The position numbers and the translations under genes were made by a program. The notes below the pieces were generated by a model. It was not told the DNA's origin. It saw only the letters and a list, made by a program, of their open reading frames with translations, and searched no databases. 64,000 nt of DNA from Fulvia fulva (taxonomy: Eukaryota > Ascomycota > Dothideomycetes > Mycosphaerellales > Mycosphaerellaceae), in the NCBI RefSeq assembly GCF_020509005.1, contig NC_063012.1:2542001-2606000 (forward strand). Reading direction: 5' to 3'. Within the stretch, counting starts at the first letter, position 1. Each line of letters begins with the position of its first letter. Below are positions 21,744-33,480 of the stretch, piece by piece.

Positions 21744-24700
21744 CTACCCTATCTGCAACCCCCCTCGCTTCCGCCTCTTGTCTATCCACTCCTCCGTCTC
21801 GCTCGCGAGGCTAAACTGCTGGAGGTATCCCTGCTGTAGTATCCACCGAGAGATTCGGCGAATGTTGCCTTTGTCCCTAATAATTGACTTGTAGTCTCTC
21901 CTTCCCGCTTGGTGCCTCCAATTTCCCCTGCCTCTCGCCCACTGCGGGCATCGTAGTAGCATATGTTCTGGGTTTTGCGATGGGTAGCCACACTGGCAGG
22001 CTGGGCTATAGATGTCTAGTGCGCGTCTTCTGAACAGGTAGGCCCTTAATCCAATGTGTTCGGACCTGATTTGGATCGCTATGCTTGCTTCGGCCCTTGT
22101 CAGGTCCCTATATAGCTGGTAATTGTGTCTCTGGAAGGCTCGGAGCGCTATCGGGCCTGTTGTCTTAGGGGGCTTCCTTTTCCAGTCCTGCTCCCATAGG
22201 CAGCTCGCTATCTGTTCCGCTAGGTTTTGGGTCTTAGCCTTGCTCCCGCCGGCCTGGCGAGTCCTACGCTCCTCCTCCTTTCGTGCTAGCCATTCGGTGC
22301 TTGTCTGTACGGCCGTAAAGGTCGTAAGGTCATCCTCTTTTTGGCTTGTCCTATATCCTGCCCCTCTCCGGTAGCGGCTTTCTATCTTATTCTTTGCCTC
22401 CTGGATCGTGGTTTGTGCTAGGTAACCTGTCGTCTTTGCCGCGTATTGAATTCTCATTCCCCGGATGTACTGGCCGATTGGTGGTATTCCTGTCTCCATT
22501 TCTACCGTGCTTGTTGACGTTGTCTTGTATGCGCCTAGTACCCTACGTAGGTTGCCTGCCTGTGTCCTGTTTAGGGGTTGCTCTATCCGTTTCGGGATCG
22601 GCTTGCCTGCGCCTCCTGTTCCCCAAATCTGTGCCCCGTACAACATAGCTGGTCTGACGATCGCCTTATACATTACTCTTGCCTTGTCGAATGTTGCTCC
22701 CCATGTAGATGCCGTAAGCCTCTTTATCGAGGCTTCATTGACTTGCGCTCGACTCTGGGCTTTCTTAATCTGTACATTCCAGCTTAGCTTCGGGTCGAGC
22801 CAGATCCCTAGTACTCGTAGCTCCGCTGATGGCTTGGTCTCGTAGCCTTGGATTCTTACCGCCGCCTTCATATTATGGTGTGTTCTCGCTTTACTGAAGT
22901 GTATAAGTTGGTACTTTTCAGGGGCGAACCGGGCACCATGCTTCTTTGCCCACTCCTCGCATTTCTTGTGCCTATCTTCAAGGAGGCGACAGTTCTCTTC
23001 TGTCGAGTCTGACCAGGCTAGGATGTTTGTATCGTCTACGAACCCCGATGCTGAGGTTTGCGGAGAGGTGAGTAGGGGGATTAGATCCGACATAAATATT
23101 AGAAACAGGATAGGGGAGAGAGTAGATCCCTAAGGTATTCCAGTCTCTGCCTTCACCGGGTCGGACGTGTACCTTCCTAGGACTAGGTATGTCGTCCGTT
23201 CCTGGAGAAAGGAGAAGACGAACGACGTTGCCCACTGGGGGATGCCTTTCTGCTGTAGGATATGTATTAGCCTTTGGTGTGAGACGTTGTCGAAGGCCCC
23301 TGCGATGTCGAGGGATAGTAAGGACGCCGCTCGGTTCCTGCCGTAGTGCCAGAGGGTCTGGATTTGCTCCGTAATTAGCTCCATTGCTGTTAGTGTCGAT
23401 CGCTGGCTTCTTCCCCCCATCTGTGTTGCTGGGAGTACGTGGTTGTCCTCGGCAAGCTGCGTAAGTCTCTGGGCTACTATCTTTTCTAGGACCTTCCCTA
23501 TCGTATTTAGAAGTGCTATTGGTCTGTACGACTTGGGCTGAGTATAGTCTTCCTTCTGTGGCTTGCGTAGCACTACTGTCATAGACTCTCTGTACGGCTT
23601 CGGGTGATACCCTAGCCGTAGGCACGCGGTAAATAGGTTTGCAAGGCTCGGCGCGATCTCTTCTCTACACTCTTTTAGCAGTACGTTTGGTATCCTGTCT
23701 GGGCCTGGGGCTTTTCGTCCCTTTAGCTTACTTATGACTCCTGTTACTGTGTTAGGGCTAACCGCCCAATCCATGTCCAGGGGTTCCGGGTATGTGCTCG
23801 GGTCGATGTCCGTAAGGTCTGCCTCTACTTGCGTCGAAAAGAAATGGTCGGCTAACGCTTTTGCCTTGCCCCGGGGCGTAGCCTGGGCAATCCCTTCGCG
23901 GTCTACGATTGGGGGGAAGTGAGGGGCTTGTTGCTCTTCAGGTAGTCGTGCCCATTTAGCAAGTCTCCACATCTGTTCCGGGTTTTCTGTAACGAGCCCG
24001 ATCGTCGCTCTCCAGTCCTGCAGCTTATCGCGTCTTATCTGTGCCTTCTTCTCTTGTGTCGCGTGGCAGTATTGCTCCCACGTCTCTTGGGTGTGCTCCT
24101 TCGTCCACTGTCGCCTTGCCCTTCTAGCCTCCCTTACCTTCGTAGAGCATTCAGGGGTCCAGAAGGCCTTCTGCTGCGTTGAGGGCCGGAGTAACGGCGT
24201 GTATTGTTCCGCTGCTTGCCATATGACCGAGGTAATCTGTTCCGCTGCTTGATCTAGCTGAGCTGTCGTCTCGAGTTCTCTATGCTGTGGTAGGTTCGCT
24301 ATTAGGAAGCCTCTTATGTCGTCCCAGCGTGCCTTCTTCCAGTTACGGCGTGGTTCGTTTGCTGGCTCCTCTATCGCCTTCACCCCTAGCGTCGTTTGGA
24401 TAGGGATATGGTCTGAGGAGGCTTCTAGCGCGTAGTTCGGTCGGCATTGGACTAGTCTCTCTTCAAGTTCTCGTGATAGAAAGCATAGGTCGATCGTGCT
24501 TGCACTAGTACGGGCCTTCCACGTCTCTGTTCCCTTTGGTGTTACTAAGGCCATTCCGTAGCGTGCGGTTATGTCCAGTAGCTTCCCCCCTAGAAATGCG
24601 TGCGGGGGAGTGAATTCGAGTCCCCACTGTGGGTGGTGGAGGTTGAAGTCGCCGAGGAGTACTTGCTTCGTGTCTTGGCTTAGGGTCCGCTCTAGGTGGG

Positions 24701-25097
24701 CGAGGGTTCCTAGTTCCCTACTCGTCCGACCCCGCGGTGGCGGGTTGTAAACGTTATGGATCTGGATAGGGCCTTGTGTCGTGTCGATCTGGATTGATGT
24801 TATGTCTCCTAGGTTGCCCTGCTGCGGTAGTATAACCTTCCACGACTCAAGGTCTATAGTCTTGCTTACGTATATACATGTCCTCGGGATGACGCCTCGT
24901 TGGCCCGCGATTACGGTGTGGTATCTCCGGTCATTACAAGTGGCTGGGAGTCCTACGTAGGGGTTGATCCATGGTTCCTGTACCGCAATAACGTGGTGCC
25001 GTAGCGGGTCTAGCTCTTGTAGAAAGTGGCGCTGGACCTTGTCCCTACTTTTGTTTACGTTGTACTGTACGATAGTGATGTCGTCGTATAGTATCAT
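21744..25097 (-). pseudogene. B2 ORF2 (endonuclease-RT) with one UAG in the RT PQG motif
   Basis: From ATG 25097 there are 655 open codons, then UAG at 23130-23132, then another 461 codons to 21744. The N-terminal APE-type endonuclease shows QYNVN (Asn13), QEPW (Glu41), LLGDFN (Asp150, Asn152) and SSDH (Asp229, His230). The RT motifs include APGPDRIPN, SYRPIALLN, SLDIAGAFD, GIP(stop)GS and GFVDDTN. The C-terminus ends in a CQCG...H..LLRC finger. The UAG replaces the highly conserved Gln. If read through, the product would be about 1117 aa. I classify it as a pseudogene, with readthrough as an open possibility. Confidence 0.9.
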
Positions 25098-26443
25098 TCG
25101 TTATCCGTGAGGTCCATTTCCGTGCTGACCTGCTGTGTCTCCTGAGCCTGTATCTCGCTGTCCGGCTGGCCCTGGGGCCGCTGGGGCGCCCCAAAGATTC
25201 GCATTTGGCCTAGTTCGTTGGCTGCCCGGTTAAGGTGTCGAGGCCGACCGGGAGGTGGATGCGTTTGCGGTTGGGTTCCCTTGTTCGTCTCTTCTGCCCT
25301 CTTCCTTTTGCTCGGCTCGAAGCCCTTGTACACGGTAGGTCCCTCCTGTTGTCGTTGGGGGTACCTAGCTGGTGTAGAGATCCTTGCTTGTCTCGCTCGT
25401 TCTTGTGCTGCTATTCTAGCCGGGCATTGGCTTGAATACGCTGGGTGCCTTCTGCCGCAGCATGCGCACCTGCTCTCCTTTTTTGGGCATTCCCTTCCCT
25501 GGTGTGGGCCTGCGCAGTGAGGACACCTTGGGGTCTTCTCCCCGCATTTTGAGGCTATGTGACCGTACTGTTGGCATTGGAAGCATTGTAGTACCCTGTG
25601 GCTGCTCTGATGGATCTCCGTGTCCATTCTCTCGCAGTTCCAGAATAGCCCATTGTCTAATATCTGGTTAGCTTGTTCCGCTGTCTCTACCCAAATAATA
25701 AGCGATGAATGCGTCTTTTCTCGGTCTACTGTCTTGTGCAGCCATGCCGCCTTCGTTAGTCGTACTCCTGGGGAGGTGTTCTGGTTCTGTACTTGGAGGT
25801 GGGGAAGGTCTTCGACCTTGAATGTCCTAGGGACCCCGTGGGCGATGACGGTATACTGTTGGTGGGAGACTCGTGCCGACTTCGCGACTTTAGTAGTCCA
25901 CTCCTTATAGGTCTCCAGCTTTCGTCTATCAGACTCTTGTGCGGTAAAGAGTCTTACTACGCCTGTTGCTTCTACCCTCGCCCCAACTACCTCCTTTTGG
26001 CCGATTCTGTCGACAATCTCCTTGCTTGTTAGGGCTGCGATTTCTTGTTTCTCCGCCGGATCAGTAATGTATAGGCGTACCGCCTTACTTTCCTTCGGAG
26101 GGGGTTGATTCTTGCCTGCTGCTACTGTTGCCCATGTAGTTGGTTTCTGGGCTGCCTTCTGTGTTACTTGTTGGATTGTCTTCGGGATTTGGTATGATAG
26201 CGCTTTTAGCGCTCCTAGTAGCTGTGCTATAGTGTTCTTATATGCCCGGGCTGGGTGTTCGTCATCCCCTAGTAAGTTCTCCGCCTCCGTATATAGGGTC
26301 GTCCACGCTGTGTTGTTTGTCGTTGGCCTCTGCTTTCTGTATAGTGGGCCTTGGCTTGTGTCCTGGGTTTTTTCTTGGTTTGTTCCCCGGTTTGACTCTT
26401 GGTGCAGAATGTTCGCAAGGCTATGGCTCTCGTTGGTTGCCAT
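25094..26443 (-). CDS. B2 ORF1, Gag-like RNA-binding protein (449 aa)
   Basis: Open from ATG 26443 to TGA, whose last base is at 25094, overlapping ORF2 by ATGA. Three zinc knuckles sit at about residues 287-300 (CFQCQQYGHIASKC), 307-319 (CPHCAGPHQGREC) and 326-340 (CACCGRRHPAYSSQC). The N-terminus is polar and the C-terminus Pro/Gln-rich. It is the presumed RNA-binding partner of ORF2 in the LINE particle. The translated sequence appears identical to B3 ORF1. Confidence 0.9.
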   Translation of the reverse strand: MATNESHSLANILHQESNRGTNQEKTQDTSQGPLYRKQRPTTNNTAWTTLYTEAENLLGDDEHPARAYKNTIAQLLGALKALSYQIPKTIQQVTQKAAQKPTTWATVAAGKNQPPPKESKAVRLYITDPAEKQEIAALTSKEIVDRIGQKEVVGARVEATGVVRLFTAQESDRRKLETYKEWTTKVAKSARVSHQQYTVIAHGVPRTFKVEDLPHLQVQNQNTSPGVRLTKAAWLHKTVDREKTHSSLIIWVETAEQANQILDNGLFWNCERMDTEIHQSSHRVLQCFQCQQYGHIASKCGEKTPRCPHCAGPHQGRECPKKESRCACCGRRHPAYSSQCPARIAAQERARQARISTPARYPQRQQEGPTVYKGFEPSKRKRAEETNKGTQPQTHPPPGRPRHLNRAANELGQMRIFGAPQRPQGQPDSEIQAQETQQVSTEMDLTDNE

Positions 26444-26698
26444 CCTTCGCTGTTGTTCGGGGTCGCGCTTCCTAATTGGGCAGTTGTCCTCCGCAACTCC
26501 GCAATTCTAGGGTCTGCCTTCAGGGGAAGGGGACCTCGGTTTTGGGGTTTTTTTTTGTATCACAATTGCGCCGCCGCCAGCGCAGGCGGGTCGCTACTGC
26601 TTGAGTAGATTGCTCGTCTTGATAAGGGCTATCGATTAAATGGTCCTCGTCCTAGTACCCGAAAGAGTGCTCTAATACCCTTCAATCTGACTAGTTAT
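26444..26698 (-). promoter_or_regulatory. B2 5' UTR
   Basis: About 255 bp, shared with B3 from CTCTTTCGGGTACTAGG (about 26670) inward. It holds an A-run (T-run on the plus strand near 26546) upstream of ORF1. The outer ~30 bp up to the duplication are not shared with B3. It presumably contains the internal promoter; no motif is recognised. Confidence 0.5.
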
Positions 26699-26779
26699 CC
26701 CTCTATATATACAAAAACAAGATAGTATAGCTATATAGGCCAAAGGGCACTACAACAGCTTAATGAAATATCTATCTAT
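26699..26779 (+). other. B1 3' end, displaced by B2
   Basis: The last ~80 bp of B1 (GCTATATAGGCC block, AATGAAAT, then ATCT repeats), matching 48989-49070 of B3 with RIP changes. It lies 5.2 kb from the rest of B1 because B2 inserted between them. Confidence 0.88.
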
Positions 26780-27224
26780 CTATTACTACGGGGGCGCTCC
26801 TTCTACGGGTATAGTCGATCTATCTCGTAGAAGCTCTCGTCTAGTATAGTATACTCCTCGATAACGTCTTATATACTATCTAGGCGGCGGTCGACTTCGC
26901 GGTCGCCGAAGGTCTTAATAAAGTACTTACGGTTTAGTCGGTTACGGAATAGTATAAGCTCGGTCTTATCGGTCTATAATATCTAGGCGCGTAACTTCGA
27001 GTAGCGGGTATAGAAGGCTATAAAGGTTTCGCCTTGTTCTTACTTATAGGTAGTAATATTAACTATAGCCTTAGTTCCTTTATTACGTATACTATATTAG
27101 CGTATTACCTATCGTTAGGGCTAATTTCCGAGTCTCCTACGCGTAGCTATAGTATATTACGTACCTAATACCGGCGATACTATATATAGATACAGTACTT
27201 AAGGACACGCCTATATACGTAGTA
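26780..27224 (-). pseudogene. G1 gag, middle part
   Basis: Minus-strand translation gives a Gypsy Gag capsid-like stretch: GETFIAFYTRYSKLRA near 27030-26985, then DKTELILFRNRLNRKYFIKT and EEYTILDESFYEIDYTRRR near 26850-26800. Gag of Ty3/Gypsy elements forms the virus-like particle. Flanked by B1 and A3 insertions; stops present. Confidence 0.7.
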
Positions 27225-27432
27225 GGATACTCGATCGATCTCTGCGCCAAAACACGACACATTCGAAAGCTCTTATCAAGGCCATTCTAACGATATAAAA
27301 AGCAGGCCACTGCCCCTAGGACTGAGGGAGTTCTACCTCATTCAATCTGGACAGCTTGAAGCTCTCTTCACCCTGTTTCTTCAGCTCCAAACGCCGCGGA
27401 GGTGCCTAGCTACATTAGGCAACTCCTAGGCA

Positions 27433-28710
27433 ATAGCAGCCCAGGCTACGGCACTAACGGCGCCTACGGCCCTATAGGCGAAGCCCCCCTAAGACAACTA
27501 GCAGCAACTTATAGAGGACGCAAAAAGCATAGAAACTAACGATCAGCTCCCTTACCGGTCTCTACAGGTAATGATCACTCAGCTACGCACGGCGCTTATA
27601 CTGTCGTATCACCGAGGGCAACAAGAAATGAGGACGACGTCCTAGGCGATTAGCAAGGCCACCCGGAATCAACACCCCTATAGCTAGGCATCGGTCGCGG
27701 CATCGACACCAGGCCCCCGCCCAACGCACGATGCAGTTACGATCCGTATTGCAGCAAAGGAAGACCAGGCCGAAGTTGCGAAGCTATCGAATAAGGAGCT
27801 CGCCCAACGTATCAACTAACCAGGGGTGGTCGTAGTGAACTAACAGTCCAACGGCACTCTACAGATCTATACTAGCTCTGCTACTGCTAGGAGGCACCTA
27901 GAGGCACAGCCATAGTGGGCATCTAAGGTTACGGCATTAGCGAAGGTCTCAACGAAACAATTCACGATCCTAGTCCACGACATGCCTAAGGAGTTTGACC
28001 TAACCAACTAGGGTCACCTACGCGCTCTCTAAGAGGACAACCCGGTCACTCTTAACTCTCCAATCCAGAAGGCGACTTAGCTCTATAGGAAATGGCCAGA
28101 AGGCAAGAAGGCCTCGGCGCTAATAGTATGGCTACAAGACGCGAAAGCGGCGGATCTAGCGATAGAACAAGGCCTGGTCTAGCAATACAGCCTCAAGACA
28201 GTAGAAAAGCACTCCTTATCCTTTCGTGTCCTCCAATGCTTCAAATGCCAACAGTATGGACACCAAACCTATACGTGCACAAACAAGCAGGCCTGCTCGA
28301 ACTGTGTAGGAGACTATATGTCTAGGGACTGTACATCGACTACGAGACGGTACGCGAACTGTCCGGGGCACCACCTATCGTATAGTGCGGAATGCCCACA
28401 GCGGAAACTAGCGAAAAACAAGGCAATCACAAACAGAACCGTCGCCCCAAGATTCTACGGCGACCGTGAGGCTAGCCCATACCGGAACCAACTAGCGGCG
28501 GTCGGGCACAAGCGCCCTAGGGCCGAGAACGATGTAAAGGATACGTAGCCTAGGGCGTACGGGAGGCCACGTGCTCTGCTAGCTGCGGCGAGGGAATCTA
28601 ACCAGGCCCGGCTCCCCTTTAGTACATAGCCGATAGGCGTAGACCAGGACGCACAGGGCAGTAGGACACAGGACGATACAGAGGAAATGATTGTCGATGC
28701 CGATGACTAG
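27433..28710 (+). pseudogene. A3 ORF1 remnant
   Basis: Exactly 1278 bp, as in A4. The ATG start is ATA (27433-27435), and several Gln/Trp codons are TAG. The first zinc knuckle survives in sequence (CFKCQQYGHQTYTC near 28236-28277). In the second, an Ala codon and the ligand His are changed (CSNCVGDYM). Confidence 0.88.
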
Positions 28711-31700
28711 CCTCGACACGCTTAGCATCATCTAGTATAACGTCAACCATAGCAAGGATATAGTCCAGAACCATTTCCTACACGAGGCGGACCCGCGCGT
28801 CCACCACGTCCTTGTAATCCAGGAGCCATGGATTAACCCGCACCATAAGAGACTAACGACCTACAAGTCACTAGGCTACACGACATGCCTACGAGGCGAC
28901 GGCAGACCCCGCACGTGCTTCTATGTCAGCAAGGACATACTAGAATCCGACTAGGAGGTAGTGTACTACGCAGACGAAGAAGGCGGGGGCGATATTACCT
29001 CCCTCCACGTGGGTAGCACCTGGATACACAACCTATACATACAACCGCCAGCCTCGAGGTCTAGCCGCGACCTAGGGGTCTGTAGACACCTAGACAGTGC
29101 GCTCAAGAGACAAGGGTGCCACATCGTAGTAGGAGACTTTAACATACACCACCCTTCCTGGGAAAGCCTTATGCAGCCGCACCCTATAGCCGACGAAGTA
29201 CTCGACTTGATGGCGAGCAACGCAATTGCCCTCAATACCCCGAAGGACCTGGGCACCTAGAAGAGAGGGGGACTCCAAGGCACGATCGACCTCTCCTGGA
29301 TCTCAGATAGCTACTACCACACGGTAACCTACTGTGGGATCGAACATGAACTCGAGGCGTCGTCAGACTACATGCCAGTCAGGACCTCTATTGCGACACA
29401 GATACAACGCACACTAGCGAGAACCCCTAAGCCAAACTGGGGAAAGGCCCACTAGGCCAACATCCAGGCGTACCTCGATGACTCCAAGAGGCTAGTCCAG
29501 ATCGCGTAGCAGCAATACAACAGTAAAGACGAGATAGACGAAGCAGTCCAGGGGTTGACAGACGAAATAAGAAAAGCGACCTCACTTCACGTTCCGCTTG
29601 CCCAACCAACGACATAGTCCAAACCATACTAGACGCCGGAGTGCACTGCGGTAGTAAGAGAAGCAAGGAGAGCCCGCCGGGTATGGACGAGCAGCTATAG
29701 CGAGGAGGCCTAGAACGTATACAGGGAGGCATGCCAACAGAAGAAAGCTATAATACGGAGGGAGAAAGCAGTCGGCTGGAGGGCCACAGTGGAAGAAATC
29801 GCCGGCAAGCCAGAGAGGATGTGGAAGCTAGCGAAATGGGCCCGACAGGACCCTATACAGGGCCCCTCCTTCTCTATCCCAGCGCTACAATCGCCTAGTG
29901 GCCCGGTTAGCGACCCCGAGGCCAAGGCGCGTCTACTGGCTAGCAAGTTCTTCCCACCCCCAGTCGAGGCTGATCTAAGCGACATAAACAGCTCTACTCC
30001 CCTAGCCCCTAGTATCGCGGTCTAATAGGAGGTGTCCGAGGGAGAAGTTGCCGCTGTGCTGAGGAAGTTGCCGGCGAAGAAAGCCCCGGGGCCGGATGGG
30101 ATCCCAAACGAGCTACTAAAGAAGTGTAGAGATCAACTAGCCCCAGCAGTTGCAGCGATCTTCAACGCCTACCTATAGACCGGATACCACCCGATAGCTT
30201 TTAAACAATCGACGACAGTGGTCCTACGTAAGCCGCAGAAGGAAGACTATACGCAGGTGAAGTCGTACCGCCCAATTGCGCTCCTTAACACTCTTGGGAA
30301 GGCGCTTGAGAAGCTGGTTGCAACGAGACTCTCCGAGGCGGCAGAGGAACACTCCCTACTCCCGGACACCTAGATAGGTGCGCGCCCACAGCGATCGACG
30401 CTATCCGCGATAGAACTTATCACCTCTTAGGTAAAGGCCATCTGGTATAAGAATAGGGACAAGGTGGCTTCCTTACTTAGCCTAGACATATCGGGAGCCT
30501 TCGACTACGTGTCACACCCGCGGCTTCTCTACATCCTGAGGTCGAAAGGACTCCCTAAGTGGCTTGTCAACTTCGTACGGTCCTACCTCCAAAACCGCAG
30601 TACGTCGATCCTAGTCGGCCAGTACAGAAGCCTATTTCAAGCAGTCCACACTAGAATCCCGCAAGGCTCAACGCTAGCACCTATTCTGTTCCTCTTCTTT
30701 ATAGCGACGCTGCTCCCAGCCCTAGAATCCCAGAACACCGCTGCGAGCGGCTTCGTAGACGACACAAACATCCTAGCGTGGTCTTCCTCGACTAAGGAGA
30801 ACTGTAGGCTACTAGAAGAGAAGCACAAGATCTGCGAGGACTGGGCTAGGAGGCACGGGGCTCGGTTTGCCCCAGAAAAGTACAATCTGATACACTTTAC
30901 GCGCCGGCCACGGTTCCACAATATGCAAGCTTCTATCTAGATATAGGGGCACACGACTAACCCGGCAAATCAGCTCAGGATCCTCGGACTATGGGTGGAC
31001 CCGGCGCTACGGTAGAGGAAGCACGTATAGGCAATATTACGGAAAGCTGAACAGAATATGGCATCATGCCAGAGGCTCACTGCGTCCACATAGGGGGCGG
31101 ACTTCCGGCAGTCACGACTTCTATATACGGCTATTGTACGGCCAGTCCTTACCTATGGCAGCCAAGTGTGGTCCTTAGGCGAGAGGGCCTGCCTATCGAA
31201 GGGACTCGTCGCGCCGCTAGCGAAGATCCAAAACCAATGCCTAAGGAAGGTCACCGGGGCATATAAGTCGACACTAACGAGGATGCTTGAGCACGAGACC
31301 GCTATACCGCCGATCGACCTATACATCCAGGGACTACGGACCTCCTACTTAGGCAAGTCGGCACAGTACCCAGTATAGAAGGTCATCGCCAGTGTAGTCG
31401 CAAGGGCCCGCGAATCAGTACTAGCGCACAAGGGCATTCGACCCGGAAACGAGCCGAACTACCGGGCAAGGGACGAACAGCTAGCAACATAATAGGAAGG
31501 TGAGAAATCGTTTGTAGAGCAACTATAGAAAGAGAGGTGGAACAACCAGGTTGTAGGGCATAGTGGACGCCCTTAGCCAGCGGGACAACCTAAGGAATGG
31601 TCAGCTACAAAATCCGCGGTCAAGCACCCCCCGAAGCTCATCTACTACCGCCTTACGAGGGCACAGAGTAGCATAGCAACCTAACTGCGAAGCGAACACA

Positions 31701-32014
31701 TCGGCCTCCAGGGGTACCTATCATGGAGGAAGGTTCTAGGATACACGAATACTAGCTGCCCCTGCGGCTATCGCTCCTAGAACGTACGGCACGCACTCCT
31801 CGTCTGTCCGAGGTGGTCGCTAGGAAGGGGGGAGTGGATGGCAAAGGCGAGGAACCGGACGATTGGGGCACTTCTTAACAACGCTGAAGACCTACGGCGC
31901 ATTACGAACTGGATACTAGAGAAGGGCTGGCTAGAACAGTACCGCCTAGTAGGAGCAGTGCAGGAAGAGAGGACACGACGCAGCGCGACGAGACCGGCTA
32001 GGAGCGGGGGCTAA
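28697..32014 (+). pseudogene. A3 ORF2 remnant
   Basis: Collinear with A4 ORF2 over 3318 bp; the start ATG at 28697 is retained. It has multiple TAG codons. Long stretches stay open, including an RT block at 30464-30940 with SLDISGAFD and GFVDDTN intact but GIPQGS preceded by a Gly-to-Arg change (TRIPQGS). Nonfunctional, but closer to intact than A2, A5 and A6. Confidence 0.88.
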
Positions 32015-32191
32015 CGGGGTAGTGACATGGACTACGTACGTTCAGAGGGAAAGCTAATCTAGACAAGGAGTAGTCGGGGGCGGGAAGGGTTTTCACCTAT
32101 TCGGGTTTCCCTTTGTACATAACAATAGATATATACCTGCATAGGCCGGATAGGGTCCTAGAACAGGGGAATGACAAATCTATCTATCTAT

Positions 32192-32923
32192 CTATATAGC
32201 GTAGTATACTAGGTGTTCTAGAGGTCGTTAGCTCGCTCTATTATATCGAGTTGTCTACCCTTAGTAATCGCCGTATTAACTACTTATAGTACGAAGTCGT
32301 ACGTAGTCTTCGGGTGTTAGGATATAAGGGTCGTAAGGTTGTCTAGGGTAATATTCTAGTATTCGGATACGAGAATGTGTTCTACCTCGTCGAGTAATAG
32401 ATATACCTCGTCTAGGTCGCCGCCTAGGTTCTCTTCGAGCTTAAACTCGAATAGTTCTATAAAGTCAATCTTACTACCTTCTTCTCGCTCGAAGGCCTTC
32501 TAGTAAGCTTTATTAATCTCTTATTATAGCGCGATACCGGTGTCTACTATAACCCGCCGGTTGTCGTCCTATATCTAACTCTAAGGAAAAGAGGAGAGGT
32601 CGGGAAAAAGAGATATACGCTACTTACTTTTGCCCTTAGGCTTAGGTAGCGGTAGTATACCGCCGTTCGCTATTTATAAAGTTATATTATCTAGGTTTAG
32701 GGGAGGCGTGACGGTGCCTATATCCTGACTATCTACGAGCGCGCGACTACCTACTAATACTATCGCCGCGTTACGTTCTCTAGGCATCTACGCGCTATAC
32801 GCCTTACCGTGTTCTATATTCTAATACGACTCTACGCGTTCTCGAGTTCTACGGTTCTGTCTATTCCTATTACTACGCGTCCCTTACCTAGATCCGCGAT
32901 CTAGGTAGGGTAGTAGAACAAAC
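32192..32923 (-). pseudogene. G1 gag N-terminal part and leader
   Basis: Lies between the A3 insertion and the 5' LTR, where Gag begins. It is RIP-mutated with no single strong motif. It must hold the gag start and primer-binding site; the bases next to the LTR (32923 downward) do not give a clear tRNA match. Confidence 0.5.
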
Positions 32924-33107
32924 TATAAGGGCGCGCGTACTATAGGGTCCGAACGAGATAGTTATTATTCTACGAAGCTACGAAAGAGGAGCGCGAGGCG
33001 CGGCGAAGTTATAAAATAAAGCTAAGCCGCGCTAATCTAATACGGAAGGTCCGCGGTTTAGCCGGGCCGACATAGCTATAGTAAGGGGTTACGGGCTGCC
33101 CGTAATA
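32924..33107 (-). repeat. G1 5' LTR (184 bp)
   Basis: The same length and orientation as 1319-1502, differing only by transitions. On the minus strand it starts TATTACGGGC, RIP-changed from TGTCACGGG. It is followed on the plus strand by TCTAT (33108-33112), the partner of TCTGT at 1314-1318. Confidence 0.85.
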
Positions 33108-33112
33108 TCTAT

Positions 33113-33480
33113 ATAAGGAATACAAGATCTTGGCCCTATATATACTATTGTACGCCTCGTACTTACTCTAGCTATTAGATATAGGTTACTATTCGCCTTT
33201 AAAGAAGGTATACGGTACTTAGCTCTCGGGCTTAGTACGCTAGCGTATTACTTATATTAATAAAGTAGAGTTCCTACGCGCCTTCCGGGTAGCCTATAAC
33301 GCTATATTTAGATAGGAGAACATCCTATCGAGCTTTAGAGGCGCTAGTTTGGTTCTATTCAATCTATAGGTAGTAATAGACAAGCTTAATATTAAGCTAC
33401 GTACGCTAACCCCTCTAGCTCCGGACTCTACCCCTTAAGAGTCGAAGACACTATAAACTACAAAAGAATTCGACTCTTAA
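33113..33480 (+). pseudogene. Fot1-like transposase, C-terminal part
   Basis: Continues the frame broken at 1318: YKEYKILALYILLYASYLL, then the last catalytic Asp in LLDIGYYSPLKKVYG (about 33166-33210). It goes on to TYINKVEFLRAFRVAYNAIF, ENILSSFRGASLVLFN and a C-terminal TP-rich tail. This matches the Fot1 C-terminus. Stops remain from RIP. Confidence 0.87.

Larger units (their letters stand above)
21546..26698 (-). mobile_element. B2: full-length family B LINE, almost free of RIP, nested in B1
   Basis: A minus-strand insertion in the B1 3' UTR with the 13-bp duplication CCCTCTATATATA (21533-21545 and 26699-26711). It carries a (GATA)n tail at the left (21546-21560), the conserved 3' hairpin, ORF2, ORF1 and a 5' UTR. 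It is nearly identical to B3 on the opposite strand 22 kb away. The only break in coding capacity is one UAG in the RT. Retained CpA/TpG shows it arrived after the RIP that destroyed B1, or escaped it. Confidence 0.93.
11506..26779 (+). mobile_element. B1: family B LINE, RIP-inactivated, split by A2 and B2
   Basis: A plus-strand family B LINE inserted in G1 gag, with duplication CTATTACTACGG (11494-11505 and 26780-26791). Pieces are 11506-11856, 16842-21545 and 26699-26779. The last piece restores the 3' end after B2 inserted within its 3' UTR. It is densely RIP-mutated, including loss of the ORF1 start codon. The tail is (ATCT)n at 26769-26783. Confidence 0.9.
27225..32191 (+). mobile_element. 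A3: full-length family A LINE, moderately RIP-mutated
   Basis: A plus-strand copy within G1 gag. The 5' end begins with GATCGATCTCTGCGCC and the 3' end has the hairpin and an ATCT tail. The candidate duplication CTATATACGTAGTA (27211-27224) versus CTATATAGCGTAGTA (32192-32206) differs by 1 nt, so it is less certain than the others. RIP is intermediate: many CpA sites survive but stops are common. Both ORFs have the same length as in A4. Confidence 0.87.
1319..33107 (-). mobile_element. G1: Ty3/Gypsy element with both LTRs, RIP-inactivated, carrying five LINE insertions
   Basis: A minus-strand Gypsy element inserted in the Fot1-like transposase. Its own pieces are 1319-4908, 9917-11505, 26780-27224 and 32192-33107, about 6.5 kb in total. 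On the minus strand the order is 5' LTR (33107-32924), gag (32923-32192, then 27224-26780, then the knuckle near 11100), protease (near 10910), reverse transcriptase (split by A1), RNase H, integrase, polypurine tract and 3' LTR (1502-1319). It was invaded by A3, B1 and A1, and B1 in turn by A2 and B2. All coding parts are riddled with RIP stops. Confidence 0.88.

Noticed and set aside
23130..23132. UAG in B2 ORF2 as a sequencing error
   Set aside because: The same codon is UAG in B3, 24 kb away on the other strand, in otherwise clean sequence.
26112..26510. Open frame of 132 codons, hydrophobic and Cys-rich, on the plus strand (mirror at 44111-44509)
   Set aside because: Antisense shadow of family B ORF1; it exists only because ORF1 is intact and disappears in RIP-mutated copies.
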